Under the pieces are notes generated by a model that was given only the letters and a program-made list of their open reading frames with translations, did no database searches and was not told the origin of the DNA. The position numbers and the translations under genes were made by a program. 26,268 nucleotides of DNA from assembly GCA_041676705.1 (NCBI GenBank), contig JBAYRL010000016.1, positions 1 through 26,268 on the forward strand, in the 5' to 3' direction. The DNA comes from Acidimicrobiia bacterium. Lineage in GTDB: Bacteria; Actinomycetota; Acidimicrobiia; Acidimicrobiales; SKKL01. Positions 1 to 6,840 of this stretch are shown piece after piece. Position 1 is the stretch's first letter; every line of letters starts with the position of its first letter.

Positions 1-501
1 AACGGGAACACCACCAATCAGTACACACCTGTGAAAGTGTCTGGTGGTCACAGTTTTGTGTCTATCGCTGCTGGCAACCACACTTGCGGAGTGACCACAG
101 GGGGCGACGCATACTGCTGGGGCTACGATGCGTTTGGTGGGTTAGGGAATGGGAGCGGCGGTCACCAAAACACGCCTGTGAAAGTTTCTGGTAATCATAG
201 TTTTGTGTCTGTCACTGCTGGCAACTACCACTCATGTGCAGTGGGCGCAGACGGTGACTCATATTGCTGGGGTTGGAACGCTCAAGGTCAGCTAGGGATC
301 GGGAACACCGCCCAACAGATGACAACACCGGTCAAAATATTAGGTGAACACAGTTTCGTGTCTGTCACCGCAGGCACTACCCACACTTGTGGAGTGACCG
401 CAGCTGGTGACGCCTACTGCTGGGGCTCGGGTGCTAATGGCCGGTTAGGAACTGGGAACCTCACTGACCAGACCACACCGGTGTTAGTTGTGGAACCCTA
501 A
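1..501 (+). CDS. RCC1-repeat protein, C-terminal part (5' end outside window)
   Basis: The reading frame is open from base 1, so this is the C-terminal end of a longer protein; the GTG at 31 is only an internal Val codon. The visible part has three complete repeats of about 50 residues. Each carries HSFVS, then AG, then H(T/S)C, then GD(A/S)YCWG, then an LG(N/I/T)G turn, which is the RCC1 / alpha-tubulin-suppressor blade pattern. Each blade has two Cys, one in HxC and one in YCWG. RCC1-like blades form beta-propellers that usually mediate protein binding; in bacteria many such proteins are secreted or surface-attached. The N-terminus that would show a signal peptide is not in the window. It converges with the helicase gene downstream. 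The fold is clear; the partner and role are unknown. Confidence 0.85.
   Translation, partial: NGNTTNQYTPVKVSGGHSFVSIAAGNHTCGVTTGGDAYCWGYDAFGGLGNGSGGHQNTPVKVSGNHSFVSVTAGNYHSCAVGADGDSYCWGWNAQGQLGIGNTAQQMTTPVKILGEHSFVSVTAGTTHTCGVTAAGDAYCWGSGANGRLGTGNLTDQTTPVLVVEP
31..501 (+). repeat. Tandem coding repeats of RCC1 blades
   Basis: Near-identical DNA segments begin at 31, 178 and 331, each starting GT(G/C)AAA and running to a TTTTGTGTCT or TTTCGTGTCT block. The spacing is 147 and then 153 bases, which matches one blade of about 50 codons. The similarity at DNA level suggests recent internal duplication. Confidence 0.8.
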
Positions 502-573
502 CGAACCGTACCGTCACAAGTGGGGTGTGTTTGGTATATAGCGGTACGACTATTGTTAATAGATAGCTTTCGT

Positions 574-597
574 GGCGGCAGGCTAGGTTTCGCCGCC
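574..597. terminator. Hairpin between convergent genes
   Basis: GGCGGC (574-579) pairs perfectly with GCCGCC (592-597) around a 12-base loop. It sits between the RCC1 stop and the helicase stop. No clean T-run follows on either strand, so an intrinsic terminator role is only suggested by the position. Confidence 0.35.
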
Positions 598-618
598 TCT
601 AAAGCGTGTTTTGGTGTG

Positions 619-3375
619 TTACACCGCGGTTTCGTTGTTGGAAAGCCAATCAAGAGCGGTGTTTATATATCGGTTTGGTTTATTAGCCCGCCCTGTAAGA
701 TTTGCACGCCCAGTAGTCTCACCAAACAAAGCATCAGCTAAATCAGCTTTGTTTTCTATCATCTGCAAAAAACCTTGTTCGATAGTACCTAAAACGACAA
801 GGTTAATAACCTGGAAACCTTTAGATTCTGAATCGACCCGGCGAACACGGGCGTTTCGTTGCGCTAAACGTCCAGGAGTCCAAGGAATATCCAAGTTGAT
901 AACTGTTGAACACATCCGACCCAAATTTAGGCCTTCAGCACCAGCATCAGTAGCGATAAACACAGTCGGCCCAGGGTCTGTGTCGGTACCGGGGCTGGTG
1001 AACCGTTCTACCGCCAAATCCCGTTCTTTTTGTGGGGTGTCACCCGTGTACAACACATACGAAATACCGTCCTCTTCTAGACGTTTAGCGACCAGATTAG
1101 CCATCCGTTTTAGAGAACTAAACACAACAACACGTTCATTAACGTCCGCTACTTGACGTACCATTGAACGCAGTTCTTCTATTTTTGGGCCATCCACATC
1201 AGGAACGATCCCTGCCTCAACCAAAGCTTTAGCTGACGGGGCGTCGGACTCTAAAAGAAGCCGGGGCGAACAACAAAGCAGTTTCAACATACCCACAGCA
1301 GTCATGTCAACACCACTCTCAACATCAACCTGGTTTTCACCGTTTAAAAGAAGCTGTTGATCGTCAGTGAGAGTTTCGTAACGTTTAGCAGCCAGCTCTT
1401 TACGGGCTTCGCTATGAGCCCTCCTCAACACAGCAGCATATTCTTTAGTAGGGTCCAAATATTGTATTTCGATACGCATAGGTGGCAAATGTTCTGCCAC
1501 ATCTTCAAGACTTCGACGCACATAGTGAGGGAATGACCGGTCTCGTAACTCTTCTATACGTTGAGCACCATAAAACCCGCCGTACTCCCCAGGATACGAA
1601 TAGCGAGACAAAAAATCGGTAGGAGACCCAAAAAGACCGGGGATAGCGAACACCGAAAAAATGTTGAACCACTCATTAGGAGTGTTCTCAGCTGGGGTAC
1701 CAGAAAGTGCTAGCCGTCGAGAAGCACGCTGAGCAAAATCGGCCATCACCTTAGAACGCGCAGCGGTATGGGACTTTAACCGGTGCGCCTCATCCGCTAT
1801 CAAATAAGAACCTTGCACTAACTTGCGTAACCGTTTTTTGTCGTCAGGGAGAATCGTCACATCATAAGAAGCCACAACCCAACGGGACTGCTCAGCTAGA
1901 TCGTAGGTTTCTAAACGTTTCTTTTTCGTAGCACCTTCAATAACAACCACTTCTTTCGGGTCCATACCTGTAAAACGCAAAATTTCGTGTTTCCATTGGG
2001 ACCGCAAATTTGAAGGGACAATAAACAACGCCCGTGACACATCACCACGGTTAACCATCACTTCTTGAGCGGCGGCTATACCTAACGCTGTGTTGTGACA
2101 TACCACATTATTGGCTACGAAACTATGGTTTTGGTCGACTTCTAAGTCATACACAAAACCCTGGTACGGAACAAACACAACTTTAGTTACAGTGTCGAAG
2201 AACACTTGGGCGGTACTGTTAAACGGTTCACCGGACACAGTAGCGATCTTATCCCCAACACCAACTTGGGCAGTCCACCCACTATCACGGAGAAGTTTAT
2301 GGCTAGTTGTGGTTTCGATCTGTTTACCGGATCGGGTGTGTATGACACGCAACACAGAATCAATAGGTTGTTTCCAGACACGCAGAACCTTTCGTGTGAC
2401 AAGCCCCCCATTGTTGTCCCACGCTTTCACAAACACAGGTTGTTGTAGCAAACCCCACACCCCGTCAGGTTCCACCACTAAAGAACCAGGGTCAACCATT
2501 TCCCACAACGAAGCTATAGGTACCGCACCGTTTCGGGTTGAAACCATAGTTTCAGGTGCGACACATTTCCCGACACCCATTTTGTGTAGCACCGAAAAAC
2601 CGGTACGTTCCACAATAACCGCCAAATCTTTACGTTGATATTCATACAAAGGCATCACTAAACCAGCGGGTTGCAGTTCAACACCCCGGTGGCGTGCCAG
2701 CTCACCGTTGTAAACCTCGGCTGTGAAATCATCAACAAACCCAACATCTAAACCTTTTTGACGCCATTCACCCACCACGTCACGCAAAGGCCAATAATGG
2801 TCCCAAGCTTGTTGCGCCCGGCTGTCCCCACGAAGCTTAAACCGGCCCGTTTGAGCGTCAAACATCACGGTAACCTCGGCCGGGGTTAGTAACCGCTCCG
2901 GGTCAGAAACAACTTGTTTATCAACCAGTTCCGCTAAACCACTAGCAGCCGAAACAGGATAACTAAACCCGCCGGAACGGTTTTGCCACACCGCCCCAGG
3001 CACACTGTTGAGACGGTTAAATAGCTTGTCGTCCCGCACCCCTAAAAGCACTTTGAACGGGCGTTTATTGGTACCTGACTGTAAAACAGCCGCCGCTAAA
3101 ACCGGTATCTGTTCATCAGCCAACACCAACGTGTCCGGTGAAACATCTAACAACCCGTCATAAAACCAGGCCCGCAGCTGTTCCACAGCATCGGTTGATA
3201 CCCGCACCAACCACGACTTAGTTTTAGGTTCCCAAATAGAATAAGGCAACCGTTTCACACGGTCTACCAAAACAGGGTCATAGGAAAACACCAACCGAAA
3301 AAAATTGTGTTCTCTACTTAGCAGCACAGGCCGGCTAGCAACTACAACACTTGACACGACAAACAAAGTCTCCAC
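619..3375 (-). CDS. SNF2-family DNA helicase/translocase with HARP-like repeats, interrupted by a mini-intein
   Basis: This is a 918-residue precursor, about 760 residues after intein removal. Two HARP-like repeats lie at about 26-68 and 107-151, sharing the pattern F-x-V/L ... L-x-x-R-(V/L)-K/N ... P ... W ... VS. The SNF2 ATPase core follows: LYEYQRKD (243-250), Walker A MGVGK...T split by the intein, DEAH at 528-531, SGTP at 558-561, and in the C-terminal RecA lobe ATDAGAEGLNL (808-818) and QRNARVRRVDS (839-849). HARP-SNF2 proteins such as SMARCAL1 rewind or remodel DNA at stalled forks; that role here is inferred from family. The start is GTG at 3375 without a convincing ribosome binding site. 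It is divergent from the next gene, with about 270 bases between. Confidence 0.9.
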   Translation of the reverse strand: METLFVVSSVVVASRPVLLSREHNFFRLVFSYDPVLVDRVKRLPYSIWEPKTKSWLVRVSTDAVEQLRAWFYDGLLDVSPDTLVLADEQIPVLAAAVLQSGTNKRPFKVLLGVRDDKLFNRLNSVPGAVWQNRSGGFSYPVSAASGLAELVDKQVVSDPERLLTPAEVTVMFDAQTGRFKLRGDSRAQQAWDHYWPLRDVVGEWRQKGLDVGFVDDFTAEVYNGELARHRGVELQPAGLVMPLYEYQRKDLAVIVERTGFSVLHKMGVGKCVAPETMVSTRNGAVPIASLWEMVDPGSLVVEPDGVWGLLQQPVFVKAWDNNGGLVTRKVLRVWKQPIDSVLRVIHTRSGKQIETTTSHKLLRDSGWTAQVGVGDKIATVSGEPFNSTAQVFFDTVTKVVFVPYQGFVYDLEVDQNHSFVANNVVCHNTALGIAAAQEVMVNRGDVSRALFIVPSNLRSQWKHEILRFTGMDPKEVVVIEGATKKKRLETYDLAEQSRWVVASYDVTILPDDKKRLRKLVQGSYLIADEAHRLKSHTAARSKVMADFAQRASRRLALSGTPAENTPNEWFNIFSVFAIPGLFGSPTDFLSRYSYPGEYGGFYGAQRIEELRDRSFPHYVRRSLEDVAEHLPPMRIEIQYLDPTKEYAAVLRRAHSEARKELAAKRYETLTDDQQLLLNGENQVDVESGVDMTAVGMLKLLCCSPRLLLESDAPSAKALVEAGIVPDVDGPKIEELRSMVRQVADVNERVVVFSSLKRMANLVAKRLEEDGISYVLYTGDTPQKERDLAVERFTSPGTDTDPGPTVFIATDAGAEGLNLGRMCSTVINLDIPWTPGRLAQRNARVRRVDSESKGFQVINLVVLGTIEQGFLQMIENKADLADALFGETTGRANLTGRANKPNRYINTALDWLSNNETAV
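2092..2565 (-). other. Mini-intein (158 residues) inserted in the helicase Walker A motif
   Basis: The insert spans helicase residues 271-428. It starts with the nucleophile Cys271 in CVAPETMVSTRNG (splicing block A). A TxxH block B follows (TTSH, 356-359), then a GWTAQVGVGDKIA segment typical of Hint domains, and block F VYDLEVDQNHSFVANN. It ends VVCHN with the expected penultimate His427 and terminal Asn428. The residue after it is Thr429, a valid +1 nucleophile. Removing it restores MGVGKTALG, a standard P-loop. There is no room for a homing endonuclease, so this is a splicing-only mini-intein. All key splicing residues are present, so it is probably active. Confidence 0.92.
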
Positions 3376-3524
3376 TTAAAGGTCTTTACACCAGCTATAG
3401 TGTCATTTCCCCCTGAAACAACACAGACTTTCATTTACCGTAACACCCAAAAACATTCCGCCCTACACCAAGCAACAAATCACATCTCCACCAGATACCT
3501 CTCTGGGGACATGGTGGTGGCAGT

Positions 3525-3540
3525 GTCACAGATGTGTGAC
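3525..3540. promoter_or_regulatory. Perfect inverted repeat in a divergent intergenic region
   Basis: GTCACA (3525-3530), a GATG spacer, and TGTGAC (3535-3540) form a 6-4-6 dyad in the roughly 270-base space between the helicase start (3375) and the next plus-strand gene. The position fits an operator for one or both genes. No matching second copy or clear -35/-10 pair was found, and the rest of this gap shows nothing recognisable. Confidence 0.25.
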
Positions 3541-3646
3541 CACACCAAAAAAGCTGTGAGGTCAAAAAACCAAACATGGAACCGGACATCAAGCCCGAAA
3601 CGGCCGCTACTTGGTGGAACCACCCAGACACAACCAAAACGGTGGT

Positions 3647-4171
3647 GTGGCGACACTAAAAACTGTGGACACTGACAGTATTTTAGGAACGGAAACCCTC
3701 TTTGGGGGGCTATGGTATCCCGCTGGGGCAGCCGCCTCGGTGTTAAGGGCCCGTGCTAGCCGTTTCGGTGCCCAACTCAGCCCCACAGCGTTACCACACC
3801 AAGTAGCGGCAGTGATCGGAGCTGACCTGTGGCTGTTCGCGTTCAACACCCCCAGTTTTGACCAACCTCAACGCTACGGACACGCCGGGGTAGCAGCGCT
3901 TTCAGCGGTACTGTCACGAGCTGCGGGTTATGTGTCACCCATCACCTACCACATTTCCCAAGAAAAGTCGGAAACGACAACCAACTTGTTAAACCGTTGC
4001 AGCGCCTACCTTCAGTACCTCGAAAATCTTGAACTACCCCCAAAAGTGTTATTATGGGCCGCTTCCGATCTGGCTGCTGGCGCGTTACACCCACAACTAG
4101 CCCGTGCCATCACCGCCGCGCAGCTCACAGTAACCGACCCGCTAGGCGAAAACGTGCCCGCCTCCGTGTAA
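3647..4171 (+). CDS. Hypothetical protein, Ala/Leu-rich, about 174 residues
   Basis: I do not recognise this protein. The frame is open from TTG 3611 to 4171. I use GTG 3647, but TTG 3611, GTG 3614 and GTG 3665 are also in frame and none has a strong ribosome binding site. The sequence looks globular: an Ala-rich helical stretch with VLRARASRFGAQL, then ALPHQVAAVIGADLWLF, and a C-terminal VLLWAASDLAAGAL ... QLTVTDPLG. No signal peptide or membrane segment is evident. Codon use, with many TTA and CTA Leu codons, matches the neighbouring genes, which supports a real gene. The terminal ASDLA ... LTVTD resembles the C-terminal part of the protein at 6841-7635, possibly by chance. It is followed by a small basic protein gene and then a terminator. 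Confidence 0.65.
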   Translation: MATLKTVDTDSILGTETLFGGLWYPAGAAASVLRARASRFGAQLSPTALPHQVAAVIGADLWLFAFNTPSFDQPQRYGHAGVAALSAVLSRAAGYVSPITYHISQEKSETTTNLLNRCSAYLQYLENLELPPKVLLWAASDLAAGALHPQLARAITAAQLTVTDPLGENVPASV

Positions 4172-4278
4172 CAACCCCCCTAAAAAACACCAGACTACCT
4201 GTGGGATAGTTGATTGTTTATGTTGTTAAAGTTTGCACAATCCTACGCAACACACTTTCAAAACCGTAGGGCAACACA

Positions 4279-4440
4279 ATGAAAAACGACACTATAAAAC
4301 TTTTACGACAAACGCGACGTGCCCAGGCGATCGCTGCTGGTGAATATCATCAGTACCGGCGACCAACACAAAAGTTCCTGGACCGAAAAAAACAGGCATC
4401 AAAGCTGGCGTGCCGACAAACAATAACAGATCTCACCTAA
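4279..4440 (+). CDS. Small basic protein, 53 residues
   Basis: ATG 4279 to TAA 4438-4440 encodes a short, strongly basic protein with about 13 Lys/Arg in 53 residues. It has helical Arg/Lys clusters (RQTRRAQAIAAGEYHQYRR, LDRKKQASKLACR). This composition is typical of small nucleic-acid-binding proteins, but no family is recognised. It is 107 bases after the preceding gene and is followed at 4507 by a strong hairpin terminator, so it may be the last gene of a short unit or have its own promoter. The ribosome binding site (GTAGGG about 8 bases upstream) is weak. Confidence 0.5.
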   Translation: MKNDTIKLLRQTRRAQAIAAGEYHQYRRPTQKFLDRKKQASKLACRQTITDLT

Positions 4441-4506
4441 CACCAGCTAAAAACTATTCAGCAACAAACCGCTCCTAGCGCTAAACAAAACGGGTGTACC
4501 TAAAGA

Positions 4507-4541
4507 AAACCTACCGGACACCAACCGGTAGGTTTCTTTTT
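4507..4541. terminator. Rho-independent terminator between convergent genes
   Basis: An 11-base perfect stem pairs 4507-4517 (AAACCTACCGG) with 4525-4535 (CCGGTAGGTTT) around a 7-base loop, followed on the plus strand by CTTTTT. It lies between the small plus-strand gene and the convergent Flp pilin gene. The minus-strand side has a weaker TTTTCTTT tract, so it may work in both directions. Confidence 0.88.
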
Positions 4542-4569
4542 GGTTTGGATGCGATGCAACCAGGAATGT

Positions 4570-4770
4570 TTAGCCGGTACCTACGCTGATAGCGTCCCGG
4601 ACTTTGTCGAGAAGATCAGTGATAGCCCCATCAAGGACCGTGTTTAGCAGCAGCATCAACCCAACTGCCATAGCGATAAGCAACACATATTCAATGAGAG
4701 TAGCGCCACGCTTAGGTAAGCTGAGCATACGGCTATAAACCGTGGCATATCTGGAAGGTAAGCGACGCAT
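4570..4770 (-). CDS. Flp-type class IVb prepilin
   Basis: This is a 66-residue prepilin-like protein. I choose ATG 4770 because AAGGAG lies about 8 bases upstream of it on the coding strand. An earlier in-frame start (4818) would give 82 residues but lacks such a site. A basic leader ends LPKRG, then the predicted prepilin peptidase cut is followed by ATLIEYVLLIAMAVGLMLL, with Glu at +5 and Tyr at +6 as in Flp/TadE pilins. A short tail follows (LLDKVRDAISVGTG). Mature Flp subunits assemble into thin class IVb pili used in adhesion. No Tad assembly genes are nearby, so it may use machinery encoded elsewhere or the type IV pilus genes in this window. The leader is about 190 bases after the preceding same-strand gene. 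Confidence 0.85.
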   Translation of the reverse strand: MRRLPSRYATVYSRMLSLPKRGATLIEYVLLIAMAVGLMLLLNTVLDGAITDLLDKVRDAISVGTG

Positions 4771-4963
4771 GAAAGTTAGCTCCTTGTTGAGACTGGTCGA
4801 TTTGTAGTGTCGGCACATACCACGTTCAACGCTTCAACCAGAAAGCAACACTAAACACACAAAACGCTTTGCTACCGGTTTGTTTAGACCACCAAAAAAC
4901 TTAAACCAGCCCGCCTATAAGGACAGTTCATGTCAACAAAAAACCGTGTGTTGGGTTGAGAAG

Positions 4964-5470
4964 TTACGCTGCGTGGGGTTGTTGATGGTTAGCTACAAGC
5001 TCGGCAAGTTCGGCACGTTGCGGGACATGTAACGGTAGTTGACGTGCCCCAAAAACTAGTTGTGTTGGTTCTAGCAACCCAACCAACCCTTCGTCGAAAC
5101 ATTCTAGGGACCGCTGATCGCTAAAAACGGTTTGGTTTTCACCGATTTTTCCGGTTACCACCTGATAGGTGTACGGGTTATACCAACCAATTTTAGCAGA
5201 AATGTGGGACCCGTCGAGACCTTGACGGGTAACGAACCCGTTACCAGCCAAAAAATCAGCGGCTTGTAAACCCCACTCGGAAGGTCGCCCACCTACTTTA
5301 GAGCTTTGCCCTAAAAGCTCACCGGCACCGCTATAGACCACAATATGGTCATCTAGAACCACAAACCGTGACGAGAGAAGATTAAACACACAAACATAAG
5401 ACATGCTTTTAGGGTGCTTTAAAAACTTTGTGCTCCACACCCAAACTTTGTGTCCTACAACTTCTCGCAA
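4964..5470 (-). CDS. Hypothetical protein, start uncertain
   Basis: Not recognised. The longest form, from TTG 5470, is 168 residues; ATG 5404 (MSYVCVFNLL) and GTG 5440 are alternatives, and none has a convincing ribosome binding site. The protein has alternating beta-strand-like stretches (SRFVVLDDHIVVYSG) and aromatic segments (IGWYNPYTYQVV), with a helical C-terminus (RAELAELVANH). No membrane segment or signal peptide is clear. It lies in the same frame as the upstream gene, separated by one TAG (5510-5512) with no stop between that TAG and the proposed starts. The two could therefore be one interrupted gene or a readthrough pair. Confidence 0.6.
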   Translation of the reverse strand: MREVVGHKVWVWSTKFLKHPKSMSYVCVFNLLSSRFVVLDDHIVVYSGAGELLGQSSKVGGRPSEWGLQAADFLAGNGFVTRQGLDGSHISAKIGWYNPYTYQVVTGKIGENQTVFSDQRSLECFDEGLVGLLEPTQLVFGARQLPLHVPQRAELAELVANHQQPHAA

Positions 5471-5509
5471 CTTGTTGTCATTGCCAGGGTTGCTGGGCTC
5501 TCCGAAAGG

Positions 5510-6136
5510 CTAGTTTAGTTGGGGCACAAAAACCTGGTTGGTGGTGGCGTTGTTAGCGCCAACAAAACGGTTTGTGGGCATTTCACGATAAATCGAAGGT
5601 GTGGGTTGGTTGGGTAGAATAGTAGGGACCAGTTCGCCGCTGTGACGCACCACCGGAGCTTCGCTACCTGTTCTCGCACCAACCGCTATATGTCGGATTT
5701 GTTGTTGTGGGACGGTCCCAACCGGGAGAAACACTGTAGATACCACATCGCGTGTTAAACACATCGCAAGTGTCGGAGAGCTATCTAAACGTTGCAACGA
5801 CCAGCGAAGCTCACCCATAGCACCACTCACCCCAGGTAGATGGGACGGCCAGTAGCGTGCCACCCCAGATTTTAGCGATCTGGGCGTCCCCAACAACGAA
5901 AGGTCTTGTTGAACGGGGACAAACACTTCACAAACGTGACCTGAATGTGGGACAGTAACTACCAGGCTGGTGTCCCCTAAAACTATAAACCCTGCAACAT
6001 CCACATATTTGTCGTCAAAAGTGATGACAGAACGTACTGTAGCGACGTAACCGTTAGGAAACGACAAGATATCACCTAGATAAACCCCAAAAGGTTGGGT
6101 TGAAGATACAGGGCAGCCCATACCAGGCACAATCAA
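5510..6136 (-). CDS. Hypothetical protein, beta-rich N-terminal domain
   Basis: Not confidently assigned. It is 208 residues from TTG 6136, which has AGGG about 8 bases upstream; GTG 6130 and ATG 6121 are other options. The first 70 residues are beta-rich (GVYLGDILSFPNGYVATV, then SVITFDDKYVDVAGFIVLGD, then SLVVTVP). This faintly resembles the DUF4178 pattern of a Gly-Asp start followed by a strand-rich core, but the match is too weak to name. The C-terminal third is Pro/Thr/Asn-rich and probably flexible. It ends with TAG, after which the same frame stays open into the next gene. It is divergent from the coiled-coil gene at 6313. Confidence 0.65.
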   Translation of the reverse strand: MIVPGMGCPVSSTQPFGVYLGDILSFPNGYVATVRSVITFDDKYVDVAGFIVLGDTSLVVTVPHSGHVCEVFVPVQQDLSLLGTPRSLKSGVARYWPSHLPGVSGAMGELRWSLQRLDSSPTLAMCLTRDVVSTVFLPVGTVPQQQIRHIAVGARTGSEAPVVRHSGELVPTILPNQPTPSIYREMPTNRFVGANNATTNQVFVPQLN

Positions 6137-6140
6137 CGCT

Positions 6141-6265
6141 AAAACCCTAAAAGCTACCGGTGTCTAGACAGACCACTCAAAACAATATTTAAACACCAAC
6201 AGTGACTGTTACTGGTCAGCTGGGTATCAAAGTCACCCGCAACACAAATTGTGGAAACCCTATAG
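6141..6265. promoter_or_regulatory. Divergent intergenic region with two AAACCCTA elements
   Basis: The 176-base space between the divergent genes (6137-6312) holds AAAACCCTAAAAGC (6141-6154) and AAACCCTATAG (6255-6265). Closely similar pairs occur upstream of the sigma factor gene at 12176 and 12215. The second copy includes CTATAG, which could act as a -10-like element. Promoter assignment is inference. Confidence 0.3.
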
Positions 6266-6312
6266 TTGTTAGAGGTGCAACCATGTAGGGGAGTGAGGCG
6301 ACACTTACCTGT

Positions 6313-6825
6313 ATGGCAGTACCTTCCTACATACCGGACCCCTCAATGGTTGATGTGCCTTTAGCGGCCGCTGAACTTGAAGAAATGGTGAAGGTAAACG
6401 GGCGCCCACTTCTGAAAGACGAAACAAAACTTTCACACTTTTTACGGCGAGTGACAGCAACTTCGGAATCGTTACGCCGCCAAATAAGATCGTTACAAAA
6501 AGAACTTCAAGATACCAGCCAACAAAACATGCGGGCCGGGACACCAACTACGCTGATGCCAACCGACGCTTTTAGGTATCTTTCAGATGAACAAAAAGAA
6601 GCGGTGCTTGGGGTGTTAGCCCGAGAAAAACTAGCGGCACTAGAACAACAACGATCCCAAACCGCTCAAACAGAACGGGTTTTAAGAGCGGCACATCAAC
6701 ACCTCAAATATGCTGTCACCCAGCTTTTTACAGACCCTGATATCGATGAGTTAACAAAAGCCAAACTGAAACAGCTCCTAGCAGCACCACCACCAGCAAC
6801 CTCGGATATCAAAACCGTTTCCTAA
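6313..6825 (+). CDS. Hypothetical coiled-coil protein
   Basis: A 170-residue protein of unknown function that starts at ATG 6313; an in-frame stop lies shortly upstream, so no longer form is possible. Residues about 38-70 form an amphipathic coiled-coil-like helix (LRRVTATSESLRRQIRSLQ). A second helical part (about 90-150) is rich in Glu, Gln and Lys (EQKEAVLGVLAREKLAALE). It ends with a Pro/Ala tail. There is no signal peptide or membrane segment, so it is probably cytoplasmic and possibly oligomeric. It sits 15 bases before the gene at 6841 on the same strand, so the two are probably co-transcribed and may act together. Confidence 0.7.
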   Translation: MAVPSYIPDPSMVDVPLAAAELEEMVKVNGRPLLKDETKLSHFLRRVTATSESLRRQIRSLQKELQDTSQQNMRAGTPTTLMPTDAFRYLSDEQKEAVLGVLAREKLAALEQQRSQTAQTERVLRAAHQHLKYAVTQLFTDPDIDELTKAKLKQLLAAPPPATSDIKTVS

Positions 6826-6840
6826 GAAAGAAAACCACGG

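Noticed and set aside
611..1156. 181-codon plus-strand frame under the helicase
   Set aside because: It is antisense to conserved helicase motifs, and the helicase frame fully explains the sequence.
3400..3675. 91-codon frame on the plus strand in the helicase upstream region
   Set aside because: Composition is unlike a protein of this genome, it runs into the following gene in another frame, and no ribosome binding site is visible.
4920..4945. TTGACA on the minus strand upstream of the Flp pilin gene as a -35 box
   Set aside because: The only -10-like sequence nearby (TTATAG) is about 10 bases away, too close for a normal spacer.
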